Origin: Euphorbia lathyris
Lineage: Eukaryota > Streptophyta > Magnoliopsida > Malpighiales > Euphorbiaceae
Assembly (NCBI RefSeq): GCF_963576675.1
Contig: NC_088912.1
Location: forward strand, 11,927,001-11,991,000
DNA length: 64,000 bases
Direction of reading: 5' to 3'
Both the position numbers and the translations under genes were made by a program. Shown in pieces: positions 1-11,485 of the stretch (position 1 is its first letter; every line of letters starts with the position of its first letter). Under the pieces are notes generated by a model. It did no database searches and was not told the DNA's origin. It saw nothing but the letters and a program-made list of their open reading frames with translations.

Positions 1-451
1 TCTTGGCTATTATTTCATTTCTCTAACTCAATCCATGTCTTTTATGCTTTTCTTTAACCAGTGATTGGAACAATTAATTGGTTAAAGGTTTGCATCTAAA
101 GATTTTTTTTATCAAAATCTTTCTATTGCTTTAAGTTGTTATGATGAAGCTACAGATGCACTGGTTGGACTTCCATGAGGCTCAGCAGAAGTGGAGTCAA
201 TAATTAAAAAGATATGGTGGGTTTGCAATGAACTGCATTTAGAGAAGTTTCTGATCACTACAACTTAATACCAATCAATTACAAAATTACGGACAAAAAT
301 CTCATCTTTCGTTTCCAATCCTTCAACCTTATTTTCCTCTTCATCCTCTTCTCTCTACTGCAATGCCTTCTTCTCCTCCAACATTCCCGCTCGTTCCCTT
401 CGTTTTCACTTTTTCGGCAAGCCTTTCTCCATCTAATCCCAATCTGCTCCA
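1..451. other. Unassigned flank with no gene
   Basis: AT-rich sequence with no convincing reading frame. The part from about 300 to 451 is C/T-rich and leads directly into the ribose-5-phosphate isomerase fragment, so it may be the decayed 5' UTR or transit-peptide region of the same relic. Nothing else is recognisable. Confidence 0.5.
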
Positions 452-566
452 GTTCTCACCCAAGACGATCTCAAGAAACTCGTCGTAGACAAAGTCGTCT
501 ATTATGTCAAATCCGGCATGGTTCTGGGTCTCCGAATTGGCTCCACTTCAAAGCGCACCAAAGATG
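452..566 (+). pseudogene. Ribose-5-phosphate isomerase fragment
   Basis: Reading from 452 gives VLTQDDLKKLVVDKVVYYVK followed by SGMVLGLRIGSTSKRTK. This matches the start of plant ribose-5-phosphate isomerase A, which normally reads LTQDDLKKLAAxKAVExVxSGMVLGLGTGST. The enzyme interconverts ribose-5-phosphate and ribulose-5-phosphate in the Calvin and pentose phosphate pathways. Here the phosphate-binding GLGTGST motif has become GLRIGST, and the reading jumps straight to a TSKRT sequence that normally lies further along, implying an internal deletion. A GA-rich tract follows at about 570-625 and no further coding sequence is seen. Only about 38 codons survive, with no start or rest of the enzyme, so this is a dead fragment, perhaps carried by a transposon whose ends I could not define. 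Confidence 0.6.
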
Positions 567-1916
567 ATAGAGAGATAAACAAAAGAGAGAGAAACGGAAG
601 AGGGAGGGAGAGAGAGAAAGATATTTATGGTCTGTAGTTATTTTTTAACTTTTGTGCAATTTAGAGAAATAATTAAGGGTATTTAGGTATTTTAAACTTT
701 TGGGTATTAGGTGGATCCCACTCTTTTTTATTAGAAATGGCCAAACATTCGTTGACTGGACATAAACCGGAAAAACGTACTAAAATGTCCAGTCACCTTT
801 ATTTGGAGTATATTTTTGTGACAAAATGTAATTCAGGTACTAAAGTGTGAAATGAGGTATAGTTCAGGTATCATTGATGTAATTTACTCCGACTAGCCAA
901 CACAACGTTGGTGAACCACGTAAATCTGTGTTTTTCGATTGTTTATTATTTTATCTTTCATTAATTCCGCACAACACAATTGTATGTTTATTTTTGGACT
1001 TGTATTTTTGGGACATAAAAATGAACTAAAACAACCCTTATATTAAAATAACGTTGTGTCTAACCGTGTACACATGGTTACTATATCTAGAACTTTTTTT
1101 ATGTGTACTTTGTCTCATCTTAATTTGTTTAATTGCAATTAACGTTATTATGCATTTTTTTTTTGTAAATTAACCCAGAGGCTTAGAGCGTTGGTTAAAA
1201 GGCTTAGGAATGCCCGTAAATACTTGTATATGTAAGTACTGATTTAATAATAAAAGCTATTATGCGTTGGTATGATAAGATTCATAGATGGAATTACAAC
1301 ACATGATTTAATAATAAAAGGTATTTATTAAAAGGAATTATAACACATACTAAGACTGGTCACTTTTCAAGCTTAGGTGGAATTCGTGTGTGGTGGTTTG
1401 CTAGAGATTATAAAAAACTAAAAATATATTATTGAACATTAACTATAAATTTATACTTTTGGATACACAGATAAAAAGGTCAAATTCCTTGAAATACAAA
1501 ATTAACTAGAATGTATGGTAATGAAATGAGTGCATTGACAAGGTTATAGTAAGCATCAATGAACTTGATTTATTCTTATTACATATAGTACAATATGATA
1601 ATATTACGAGATAACAATAAGCATAGTACAATAATGATAAATTAAAAGATAACAACACACACTCACGACCATAAACTTTAAAAGGAAAAAGGCTTACGAA
1701 ATTATTACACCATGATAAAAAAAAACACTTAGACAATTTGATGATTTGCCGATAATTATGTAAGGTCCAAATTTTCCCAAAGCATATTTTAGAAAGTGGA
1801 GATATACCTCTAACATAAGAAATAGCATAAAAGCAGTTTAATTTAATTTCTTATATTAAAAGTAGTTTTTCAAAAAGATGTTAAGGTTAAATTTGGAGCT
1901 GATAAGTTTTTAAGAA
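567..1916. other. Intergenic AT-rich region, no gene seen
   Basis: Apart from a GA-rich tract (about 570-625) and A/T homopolymer runs there is no supported feature. The only open frame, on the minus strand at 1506-1736, has low-complexity composition and no recognisable motif, so it is not called. The last part is the 3' flank of the lipase gene. Confidence 0.55.
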
Positions 1917-3173
1917 TTAATTAAGAAGGAGAGGAGGAGGAGAAACGTAGTTATTTATCTTCCAAAATCCATTCTCCATCTGAACCAAACCCTTGTTGAT
2001 AACTTGGTTCCACCAAATAGGAGGCACTTTGTAAAAATCTTTCAAGAGATCGCCATTCTTGTTGACCAGTGCAACATCGAAATCAAAGCCCAACTTGAAC
2101 TCCTTTTCTTCTCCTTGGTAAGCAGCAATTCCATATAAATGAAGGTTGAGATCATGTGACTGTAGGCGGTCGTGTCCTTTTATATCTGCGGAATGATGGG
2201 TGTTAATGTAAAGCTTTACACCAACTTCTCTATAATTAATGGCGAGAGGAAAATTAGGAACCATATCCTTAGCATTTATAATGCGCAACAGATGAAGATT
2301 AGGGAGAGAATTGAACAATTCCAGAAATGTTTTGTCTCCAACGCGAGGGGAAGCATAAGCAAAAGCAGTGACCGGATATACGACGGAAGTAGACCCAGTT
2401 GACTTGTTATATCCATTGAAAACTATGTCCATTGAATTCAGAGTTGCAAGTGCTGCACCCGAACTGTGACCTGCTACCGTTATGCTCACATCTTCCTTTA
2501 ATGCTGAGTATTTGTCCACAAGTCTCCGAACAACGGCTAGAACCTGCATCCAATAGTCAGTCTTTGATCTATAGATTAGTTTTATATTTATTTACGTGAA
2601 AGTGAAAGATATTATACATACCTGTTCTCTGGCACTGGTTTTACTGTAAACTGAATTTGCACTTTTGTTAGTGTAGATTTCTAGAAAACCGGTATGTACC
2701 TTGGCATGATTATTAGGAAAAACCTCTGGAGATGAAGTCAGGAAAAACTTGATATCTTCTAACCATTCCGTGGACAATGCTGTTCCCCTCCAACATATCA
2801 GGATGTCTCTCCTGCCTAAAACAACCTTTCCTTCATCAGTGGCAACAGCAACATACCCCATATATGCAGATTGTTTGGGTCCCCAATCTCCAATACCGAA
2901 TTCTGATCTTGCATAAATGTAGTCAATTACTTTGTATTTGAATGGATTCCCAACTTCTAGTCCTGTGCGAATGAACAGTTCCTCCGGTGGAAATAGGCAT
3001 AGTCCATATCCATCACATTCTTTCACGTGATTGAAAGAATCACCGACTGCTCCAATTCTTTCACCGTACTGAACAAGATATTGCCGGAGGTTATCGTCGA
3101 TAGGATCTAAAAGACCATTCCAGTTGTCTTCAATGCCGCTAAGTGCCTTCCAATTTGATGCTATGGACGCCAT
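1917..3173 (-). CDS. Class-3 lipase, phospholipase A1-II type
   Basis: Two exons, 2622-3173 and 1917-2543, joined in phase 0 over a 78-bp intron (2544-2621) with GT and AG borders, give 392 residues, normal for cytosolic plant phospholipase A1-II (DAD1-like class II) enzymes. These hydrolyse the sn-1 acyl ester of phospholipids or galactolipids. The catalytic triad is visible: Ser211 in the GHSSG nucleophile elbow, Asp277 in INAKDMVP, and His314 in QSHDLNLHLYG. The family C-terminus with the VPPIWW tryptophan pair is also present. No signal or transit peptide is evident: the protein starts MASIASNWKALSG, as expected for this subclass. The start is the first ATG of the exon and follows a TATA-like stretch at a sensible distance. 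No stops or frameshifts are seen, so the gene is probably functional. The exact substrate cannot be told from sequence. Confidence 0.88.
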
Positions 3174-3237
3174 TCTGATAGTCTGTAATAGTATATCTGC
3201 TTTTTAATTTGTTTTTCTCTGATCTCCTCACTATCTT

Positions 3238-3250
3238 GTTATATATATAC
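3238..3250 (-). promoter_or_regulatory. TATA-like box of the lipase gene
   Basis: On the minus strand the run GTATATATATAAC lies about 65-77 bases upstream of the lipase ATG, a normal spacing for a plant core promoter with a short 5' UTR. Called from position and composition only. Confidence 0.45.
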
Positions 3251-3439
3251 ACTAGTTCTTCTTAATACACGTTTAAGGCATTGCACGTTTAAGCCATTTT
3301 TCTTGTATAATATCTTTTACAGATGCATTCCACGTTTTTCTGTTTTTCATCTTGATAATCACTTTCCACTTCTTTATCATCATAGGCAGCTAGGGTCCAA
3401 ATTACATTTATGAAATAATACAATATATTGATTATCTTT

Positions 3440-3815
3440 GGCTTAATACATTATTTGATCTCTGGACTTTGTCCAAAATCTTTGAATGGCGGCTTAACTT
3501 TTAAAATGTCTGGATAGATTCCTGAACTTGTATACAATGTTGAGTTAGCCCCCTCAACTTGTGTAAAATTTAATCAATTAATTACTCGGTTGTAAAAAAA
3601 AGTAATTTAAATGCGGAAGATATATTGTACATTTAACTTATTTTTTTTATTTTATTTTATTTTTTGTAACAGAGAGATTAATTGATTACATTTTACGCAA
3701 GTTCATGAGACTAACTGAACATTTTATACAAGTTCAAAGGGCTATCGAGACACTTTGAATGTTCAGGGGCCAATCAAAATTTTTGGACAAAATAGGAACC
3801 TGAGAGAATAAAATA
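3440..3815. mobile_element. Degraded foldback MITE, family 1
   Basis: The left arm starts GGCTTAATACATTATTTGA and contains the modules CCCTCAACTTGTGTAAAAT and ACTCGGTTGTAAAAAAA. The right arm holds the reverse complements (GATTAATTGATTACATTTTA, then CAAGTTC modules). Copies with clear ends lie at 24341-24835 and 26643-27155. Here the right terminus has decayed and no target duplication is visible. Confidence 0.65.
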
Positions 3816-4190
3816 AAAAGTTCGTCGAGGACTAAACTAAAAGAAAAAAAGTTCCAAATAACGGACCAACGTGTATAAAATAAAAAAAAATCATCGAAGG
3901 ACTAAAATTATGAAAGGAACGGAAGTTGCAAAATCAGGGACCAAAGTGAATAAAACAGAAAAGCTTCTAGAGAAATTAAATTAAAATAAACAAAAAGGGA
4001 CCAAATGAAGGACCAAAATAAACAAAATAAAAAAAGCTTCATCGGGGAACTAAAATAATGAAAGAAGTGTAAAATCACACGTTAAGAATCAAAGTGAATA
4101 AAATAAAAGTTTATTCAGAGATTAAATTGAAAGAAAAAAAAAATCCAAATCGGAGACCAAAGTGAATAAAATAAAAAAGTTAAATGGTCG
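3816..4190. repeat. Degenerate A-rich tandem repeat
   Basis: A motif like GGGACCAAAGTGAATAAAAT, followed by a variable AAGCTTCATCGGGG-type stretch, recurs about four to six times with drift in length and sequence. It abuts the decayed MITE on the left and the old copia fragment on the right. There is no coding potential. Confidence 0.5.
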
Positions 4191-4245
4191 ACTTTTTATT
4201 GCGAATGTGTAGTAAAGGTTATCCTTATAATAATGTTATTTTTGG

Positions 4246-4380
4246 GAAGCTTGATTACTTTCTTGGTATTGAAGCGAAATGGGGCTCCAAAGCACTTCAC
4301 TTAAATCAATAGAAATATATTCGTGATCTTCTTTCACGAGCTCAAATGTTAGGAACTAAATCGATTTCCACCCTGACATG
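4246..4380 (+). pseudogene. Old copia reverse transcriptase, left fragment
   Basis: Plus-strand translation gives KLDYFLGIEAKWGS, then a stop, then KYIRDLLSRAQMLGTKSI, the region after the YVDD motif in copia reverse transcriptase. The frame continues after the nested insertion at 22262 with SSTKLAVDSGGPFEDPFLYR, so these are two halves of one element. It is the oldest layer of the nest: in-frame stops are common and the N-terminal part is missing. The 5-bp sequence ACATG at its right edge (4376-4380) reappears at 22262-22266, marking the target duplication of the gag-only copia. Confidence 0.8.
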
Positions 4381-4464
4381 TGTTGGGATTTTTGAGAAGA
4401 ATACAGAAGAAATTGATAAGAAAATGGTGCTAACAATTTTATTCAATTTGTCAATGTTCTGCAC
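4381..4464 (-). repeat. Gag-only copia 3' LTR, outer piece
   Basis: Matches the first 84 bases of the LTR at 22023-22261 and stops at TGCAC, where the 161-bp-LTR copia is inserted. The rest of this LTR is at 20977-21139. Confidence 0.85.
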
Positions 4465-4625
4465 TGTAACCACACAAGGGTTATTTGAAAGAATGTTTTT
4501 TTTATCTTAACTCAAAGGCATTACAAGTATTTATATACAAACCAAGCAATTAATTCCCAACTACTTTATTCCCAACTACTTCCTTAAATGCTAATTACTA
4601 ACTACATCTAATTATTACTGTAACA
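4465..4625 (-). repeat. 161-bp copia 3' LTR
   Basis: Near-identical to 20811-20971; the two visible differences are C/T changes. TG...CA termini are present. Confidence 0.92.
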
Positions 4626-4632
4626 CTCCCCC

Positions 4633-6264
4633 TCAAGCTGGAGCATAGATATTTATCATGCCCAGCTTGTTACAAATATAATTGACTCGAGTTCCTGGTA
4701 AAGCCTTGGTGAATACATCTGCTAATTGACTTCCGGTTCTGACATGTGCAGTTGTGATTTTACCATCCTCCAACTTCTCTCGAGTAAAATGACAGTCAAC
4801 TTCTATATGCTTTGTTCTTTCATTAAACACATAGTTATTTGCAATATAGATAGCTGCTTTATTATCACAATATAACTTCATTGGTTTTATCTGGTCAAAC
4901 CCAATTTCGCCAAGTAGACGATGTAACCACACAAGTTCACATGTAGCCTGTGCCATAGCTTGGTATTCAGATTCTGCACTGGATCTAGAAACTACACTTT
5001 GCTTCTTACTCTTCCATGAAACAAGATTTCCCCCAACAAATACACAGTACCCAGTAGTAGAGCGTCTGTCTAACAGATCTCCAGCATAGTCTGCATCGGT
5101 GAAGCCTTCTGCGATGTGATGTCCATGATTTTGATATAACAAGCCTCGTCCAGGAGCTCCCTTTAGATACCTCAGGATGTGAGTAATTGCATCCCAATGC
5201 GTTGTCCTAGGTGAGGACATGAATTGACTTACCACACTCACAGGAAATGAAATGTCAGGACGAGTAATTGTGAGATAATTCAGTTTGCCAACAATTCTCC
5301 TGTATTTCTCAAGCTCTTTGAGTAGATCACCATCATCAGACTTCAACTTCACATTGGGCATCATTGGAGCATCACAAGTCTTTCCCTCAATTAGACCTGC
5401 ATCTTTCAACATATCTAAACAATATTTTCTCTGATTTAAACAAATCCCTTTCCTACTGTGAGATACCACTATTCCCAAGAAGTATTTCAAAGGACCAAGA
5501 TCCTTTGTCTGGAAGCGAGTACCAAGGAACTCCTTCAACTCCTTAATCCGAGCAATAGCACTTCCTATAATTATGATATCATCAACATACACAACCAGTA
5601 GAATGCATCCAGAGCTAGAACTGAAGTAGAAAACAGAGGGATCATAAGCACTTCTATGTAAGCCGAATTCCATTACAGCGGCACTGAATTTACCAAACCA
5701 TGCACGGGGAGATTGCTTCAAACCATACAAAGACTTTCTTAATCTGCACACCTTTCCAGACTCCCCCCCTGAGCAACAAATCCAGGAGGTTGCTCCATAT
5801 AAACCTCTTCATTCAGGTCACCATGCAAGAAAGCATTTTTAACGTCCAGTTGATGAAGCTCCCAATTGTAAGTGGCAGCTAAAGAAATGAACAGACGGAC
5901 AGAAGTGAGTTTGGCAACAGGAGAGAAAGTATCGAAGTAATCAATACCATAAGTCTGAGCATAGCCTTTAGCAACCAAGCGAGCCTTCACCCGAGCAACA
6001 GTACCATCAGGATTCATTTTAACAGTCCAGATCCACCGAGCACCAATCTTCTTCCTATCTGTTGGTAAGTCCACAAGATCCCAAGTGTGATTTTGTTCGA
6101 GTGCTTTCAGTTCTTCTTTCATTGCCTTTAGCCAATCAGGATGAGCCATAGCCTCTGAAACGGATTTTGGAACCGCAATGGAATCTAAGGTAGCTACAAA
6201 ACACTTGGAACGGGGTGATAAGGCATTATAAGAAACAAAGGAGGAGATAGGGTAAGTGCAAGAC
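4633..6264 (-). pseudogene. Copia reverse transcriptase-RNase H, 3' half of pol
   Basis: The C-terminal half of pol of the 161-bp-LTR copia. It begins next to the SIRE insertion, reads through the reverse transcriptase start ([25 protein letters not shown]), shifts frame near 5745, then continues [19 protein letters not shown], the catalytic YVDDIIIIG, and RNase H with YCDNKAAIYIANN and LADVFTKALPG. It ends a few bases before the polypurine tract. The frameshift and the large insertion upstream make it non-functional. The integrase-to-RT junction resumes at 17767 on the far side of the SIRE element. Confidence 0.9.
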
Positions 6265-6269
6265 CTTGT

Positions 6270-7597
6270 TGTTGGTCCCTTGTAAGGTTGCAAGTATAGT
6301 TCCAAGGGGGGGGTTAGGAACTATTTAAACTTTTTCACAATTAGGGCAGACTTCTTTTTCTAAAGAAAAAGGTTTGAACAGCGGCGCTGAGTAAACAGCA
6401 AGATACTGGCTTAGTCAACAGGTGACTAAGTCAGTTTCTTAGCTTGAGTCAGGAGATAGCACTTAGAGTCTATTCCTGAGCTCAGACGTTCAACGCGCAC
6501 AACTCAACTTGACCTCTTTACTTGGTCAGTTTTTGGTTATTTTAAGCAAGCAATATAAATAAGGAGTTAAAGGTAAGAAATACTTCACTCAGCAGATTTA
6601 TCCAGGTTCGGCTTCTTCTAAGCCTACGTCCTGTCCCCGAAACACGTTCCGAGATTTCAAATCCTCTACTGAGCTCTTTAAAGGTAGAGCCTCAAACCTT
6701 TTACAATATCAGCAACTAAGTATGACAAGAGTACCTTCCTCTATACTTCTACTTAATCCTAATCTCTCGCTGAGTACTAAAACCGAGTACTCAACCTCTC
6801 CTTTCTATCTCTAGAAATGATAAGTGTTTTGTCCTATACAAAGATTTGCTAAGACACTTTAGACGATTGAAACAATCACTCTAGACTTTTACACAGATAT
6901 AAGAAATGTAGTGTAAGAATTTGCTTTGCTTCCAGAACTTGTAGAAATTTGGTCAGCGTAACTGCTTGATCAAGTTTTGTGTGGAATGAAGCTTGTGATG
7001 ACACTATTTATAGAGACGTCTGGGCATCGGTCATTTCGAATTTCGAAATAACCGTTGGAGAGAAACGGCTATATGTCGTTGTCATCCTGACTTGCTCAGA
7101 GCTCTCGGCCAATCAGAATGGTGTATCTTCTGTTCTCGATCAGCTCAGCAGACTGTCTCTCCTTTTATGGTAAAGTCAACTGGACAGCATACTGTGTCGT
7201 CTGAACTTTGCCCAAAGAGGAAATACTTTGTCTGGAAGTTTTCCTTTGCCAGCTGCTGTCTTGTACGCTTTGTCGAGACTACTCAGCAGCTTCATCTTGA
7301 AGTTGTTCCCGAAGGTCTTCTAGATCCTTCCGTTTGCTGAGTTGCGTTTTGTTCAAAATGGCAACGTCTTAACATACGCGGGTCGAGTGTACTGAGTTGT
7401 TTGACTTGGGCCTTGGCTTCCGTATTGGGCTTGGACCTTTTTATCCTTATGTCTTATAACAGTTTTAACTCAACATTGAACAAACACATTAGTAGAATAA
7501 ATCAAAGCATTTAAACTTAGTGTGTTTAGAATATGTATTTTAAGTTATACTTAAACAATTTTATCAAATCAAAATTATGTGGAAAGGTGTTTCAACA
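6270..7597 (-). repeat. SIRE-type 3' LTR
   Basis: 1328 bp. By eye it differs from the other LTR by about two dozen substitutions and a 9-bp indel near 6930 (the partner has an extra TTTGCTTGC-like repeat near 17090). That is roughly 98% identity, meaning a fairly recent insertion relative to its host elements. Confidence 0.92.
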
Positions 7598-8144
7598 AAC
7601 TCCCCCATTTTGATGTTGGCAAAACTATTCAGCAAGGAACTCAGTATGAGCTCCTCTATGATAGTTGACCTAATATAATTTAGCAAACTCCCCCGTAAGG
7701 GTTGAGCTACTGACTTAGTTTTACTTAAAACATTTAAGGGTTTAAATGAGTAAGTCTAAGGTCAGTTTTCAGATATAGGTCAGCTATTTCAACATATTCT
7801 ATTTACTCAGTATAAAGCGGAAGGTTTAGTCATATAGAGTGCGCTGAGTAATTTATTGTTCAATGAGTTCTTATCAGAATGTTTTATAAACACATAGGTC
7901 AATGTCAAACATGTTATCAGCATTTGATTTAGTCAAATAATTTTTACAAGTGTTAAACATGGCTGATTTTAATTGAAGATACTTAATAACTCAGTATATA
8001 GGAACATATATCATAACTCAGGATTTGAATAAGAAATGCAGATATGATATATATGATAGAAGTCAGTAATTACATATAAAGACATTATATAGATACGGCA
8101 ACAAAAAGATTACAACTGTTTTGGCCTATACTGAGCTAGCCTAT
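7598..8144. other. SIRE-type 3' untranslated region and PPT
   Basis: About 550 bp between the end of the envelope-like ORF and the 3' LTR. The minus-strand polypurine tract sits against the LTR. The remainder is AT-rich with many CTCAGT/ACTCAG words and has no ORF. Confidence 0.7.
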
Positions 8145-11018
8145 CTATTTCTTTTTTTTGCCTTGTGACTGACTTCGCTCGTACTGACGTCGCTCATGCT
8201 GAGCTCTAGCTGCTTGCACTTTCTCCCCCGTTTTGTCAACTTCGGGGAGCTTGAATGCATCGGTTAGGACAGCACGAGTCAGTTCCTGAGAAAGCTCCTT
8301 TAGCTTCTTAGCGCTTTCATTTACGCCATCAAAAATGGCAACTCCATCTGCTGAGACCTCTACGGGTATTCGGAGATCAGCATCACTGAGCATATTTACA
8401 CTGTAAGCTTGAGCTTTGGCTTTCCAGATAAGAGCTTCAGCAAGGCCAGCAAAGATTTGGTGGAATGTCTTCAAGAGAGCTGAGTCATAATGATGACGTT
8501 GGATATTGTTATGACGGATGTGGTTGAAAGATTGTTGTGCGAGAGACAGCAACTCATTTTGCTTCAACGCGTCAGTATCCATCTCTTGCTTATTTAGATT
8601 AAGCAGCCTTATAGCCTCACCGATTTGCTCTACTGAGCACTGACTGTATGACACCATTTGCTCGTTGGTCTTCAATTGCTCAGTGTGAAGCTGAGCAAAG
8701 AGCATTTTGAGTTCAGAGGAAGTGGCGTAGTCAGTGTTCACAGCGGACAACTTCTGGACTTGGTGATGGAGAGAGTTCAGATGTTGAACTGTTGTCAGCT
8801 GTATCTCTGCCAACTTGGCAATTGAATCCTGCTTAGCTTGTTGGGCTTGAAAGGATAAGACGACATTCAGCAGATCCTTAAGTCCCTTAACTTCGTTTAG
8901 AAGCTGAGTGACCTGGGAGAGCTGGGTGGTCTCAAGAATTGAAGATCCAGCAGCAGGAGAAGTGGAATGTTGAAGGTCTCTAATTAAGGCTTGCACTGAG
9001 TCAATGATCTTTTTGCCGGACTCAGTGGCATTCAGATGGCTTTGCGAGCCTTCAGGGACATCAGTATGACCGGAAGTAAGTGGAGTGAAGGGTGTAACCT
9101 GGTCAGTGACTGGAATAGAAGTCTCAATCTGCACTTGAGTTGAAGGAATAGTTGATTGATCGGCAGAGAGTTGAGGTTGAGAAGTTGTAATGCGAATACT
9201 GTCTGTGCTGACGGCAGAAGGATGGGGAGTCAGCACCATGCTTGAGGAAACAGCATGAACAGTAGATGGCTCAACCTGACTGGTTGATGTTGCTGAGGCA
9301 TTGGGGTCGGCATGTTCCTATTGAGAAGAAACAGAGGCTTGTTTTTCCAATTGCGCCGATGTAGTGGAAGTGGATTGGCGATTGAAGAATTTAAGTTGGA
9401 CGGTAGAAGGGTCCTTAGTTGTCTTAGAGAGGACAATGTTAGGAAGAGTTGGAAGTTGCACAGGAAGTTCAATGACTGGCTTTTCACTGGCCTTGACCAA
9501 CTTTCGCCTTCTACGAGGTGGAGTGTCAGTAGGAGCAGGTTCTTCTGAGTGAGTAGGAGAGGATTCCTGTTGCTCAGTATGAATCTGGTCAGCTTGCTCT
9601 TTAACTTGATCAACAGTGTGTTGGTCAAGTACTTGCTCAACTCCCGCAGCCAACTCAGTGTCGACATGCACATCTCCACCAGCTAACCCAGTGTTAGCAT
9701 CCTCAGCTTCATGTTCGCTGGCAGTTTCCTCAGAATCCTCAGCGTCATCCTGACCTCTGGCTTCTTCTTCTTCCTCAGTACTATCTCCATCAAGTTCTTC
9801 CTCAACTTGAGAGATGAAGTGATCATCTAGTTGGACCTCAGGCTCCTCAGACTCAGCACCTGTACCTTGACACTGGGTGAAGTGAGAGTCACCCGGTACA
9901 ATGAAGTCGGTCGGTATGGCTTCCAGAGGAGTCAAAGTTGAAGTCTTCTGCTTCTTCTGAGGTTGCTCAGCAGCTTCCTTAGTTCCAGGCTCACCTTGCC
10001 TGGTTCTCTTCTCAGCTGACTTACCAGCTGACCTTTGCCTCTTCGCTGGAGACTTAACGTTTTTAGAAGGAGTCTCAGCAGATTTCCTCTTGCGAGAAGA
10101 TGGGGCCTTAGTTCTTCGCCCTTTCTTGGGCTCAGCAGCTTCCTCAGCTTGGCCAGCAGCAGCAGCTTTGCCTTTCTTCAACGGCTGTCCAAATTTCAGT
10201 GCCCTCAGCGAGGATGCTGTTATTTCAGTCCCTTTATTTTTCTCCTCACCTTCGAGGTCAATCTTGTGGTCAATGAGGATTCTTGTTATGATTGACCCGA
10301 GCCTCATTGTACCCGTGCTGCGTAGGAACCCAGCAACGAGAAAGACAGGCATGTTGATGGGGGTGTACATCAGCATGTGCCATATGAAGCACTGTTCAAA
10401 GTTTGTTGCTGATGTAGTGCAATTTATCTTTGGGTAAATAAAATAACTCAGCAGGTAGTGAGCCATCTTCTGGTGCTGACCCATTGAAGAAGCTGACACT
10501 TCTCCTCAGTAGCCATCGGGTTTGCAGAAGTTGTGTACATAATTAGTCTTGTCCTGATCTCCTGATCTTCTCAGCCTTGCTCCCTCAGTTTTTAGCTGGA
10601 GAAGATTTCCTATGTAGAGAGGGTTGACGAAGATGGTTTTGCCTTTTACCTCAGTGCACAGGTAGTCAGCGTTGTCATTGGCAACCTTGAGGTTGTGGTA
10701 AAACTCTCTCACGAGGTCAGGATAGGTTTCATCCCTGACCGAGAACAGCCCAGTCCATCCATTCTGTGAAATCCATTCGCAGAACGACTGTTCATTTTGT
10801 ACGAAATGTTCTGAAACCCATCTGGAGGGTTCAACTTTCCATTCTCGCACATTCTCAAAGACTTTGGAGTAGGTACGAATTTTCACAGTCTTTCCTTGAC
10901 CAGAGTTTGAGTTTTGGCCAGTTTTTCCCTTGCTCGGCGTAGGGGGATTTCCAGTAGGTTCATCGGAGCTGGTCTTTTGGTGGCCGGCACCGGAGACATT
11001 GAAGGATAGCTTAGTCAT
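8145..11018 (-). pseudogene. SIRE envelope-like third ORF, two stops
   Basis: Three open stretches (10506-11018, 9318-10499, 8145-9239) share one frame and are separated only by a TGA at 10506-10508 and a TAG at 9318-9320, so the ancestral protein was about 957 residues. The first part resembles the putative plant transposon protein domain found after pol in SIRE elements (VREWKVEPSRWVSEHF, LVREFYHNLKV, then PINMPVFLVAGFLRS). The middle is rich in Lys, Arg and acidic residues (SRKRKSAETPSKN, long Glu runs), and the last third is predicted coiled coil (Leu/Gln-rich). No signal peptide or clear membrane anchor was seen, so true envelope function is not supported. It starts at the ATG at 11018, some 470 bp past the end of pol. 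Confidence 0.75.
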
Positions 11019-11485
11019 TCTTCGAAGATGGGAGGGTTTAGAGGAATTTTAGAGAGAAGGAGTTCAAAGCAGTTTCTTTGCCTTTAGAATTGATTAAGCG
11101 TAAAAAATAAAAAATGGGGAAATTCCCATAATTTATAGACGGAATGAACGGTGTGGATCTTAATCGAATCCATGTGTCAGTTTTGCCTTGGGATTGTGTA
11201 CCGACAAAGATCCTGGCATTTATGACACATACGACGAATACGTCATCCTAGGGCTATACGCGTGCTTTGCATTTATGCTAACGGATCTAACACTCAGCAT
11301 TTAGAATGTCAAGCGTTTGATATTCTGAGTGGTCAGTAATGCACTTACGGATGATTTTAAAGTTTAAGTTTAAACTAATTTACTCAGTGTTTGATGTTCA
11401 GTCAGTTTTGATGAGTTACTCAGCAAACAATCAATCATTCAGCATAGTAATTCACTCAGCATTCATATTCATTTAGTACAGGAAT
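11019..11485. other. Spacer between SIRE pol and third ORF
   Basis: About 470 bp without an ORF. It has the same dense CTCAG/CAGC word usage as the rest of the element. It might hold a splice acceptor or promoter for the third ORF, but none can be pinpointed. Confidence 0.5.

Noticed and set aside
1170..1215. GGCTTAGAGCGTTGGTTAAAAGG looked like a tRNA or SINE box A
   Set aside because: No box B at the right distance and no cloverleaf can be drawn.
1506..1736. 76-codon minus-strand open frame downstream of the lipase
   Set aside because: Low-complexity, no motif, no start context or neighbouring exons; expected by chance in AT-rich DNA.
8145..11018. Calling the SIRE third ORF a true envelope gene
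   Set aside because: No signal peptide, fusion peptide or transmembrane anchor could be seen; only its position after pol suggests the name.
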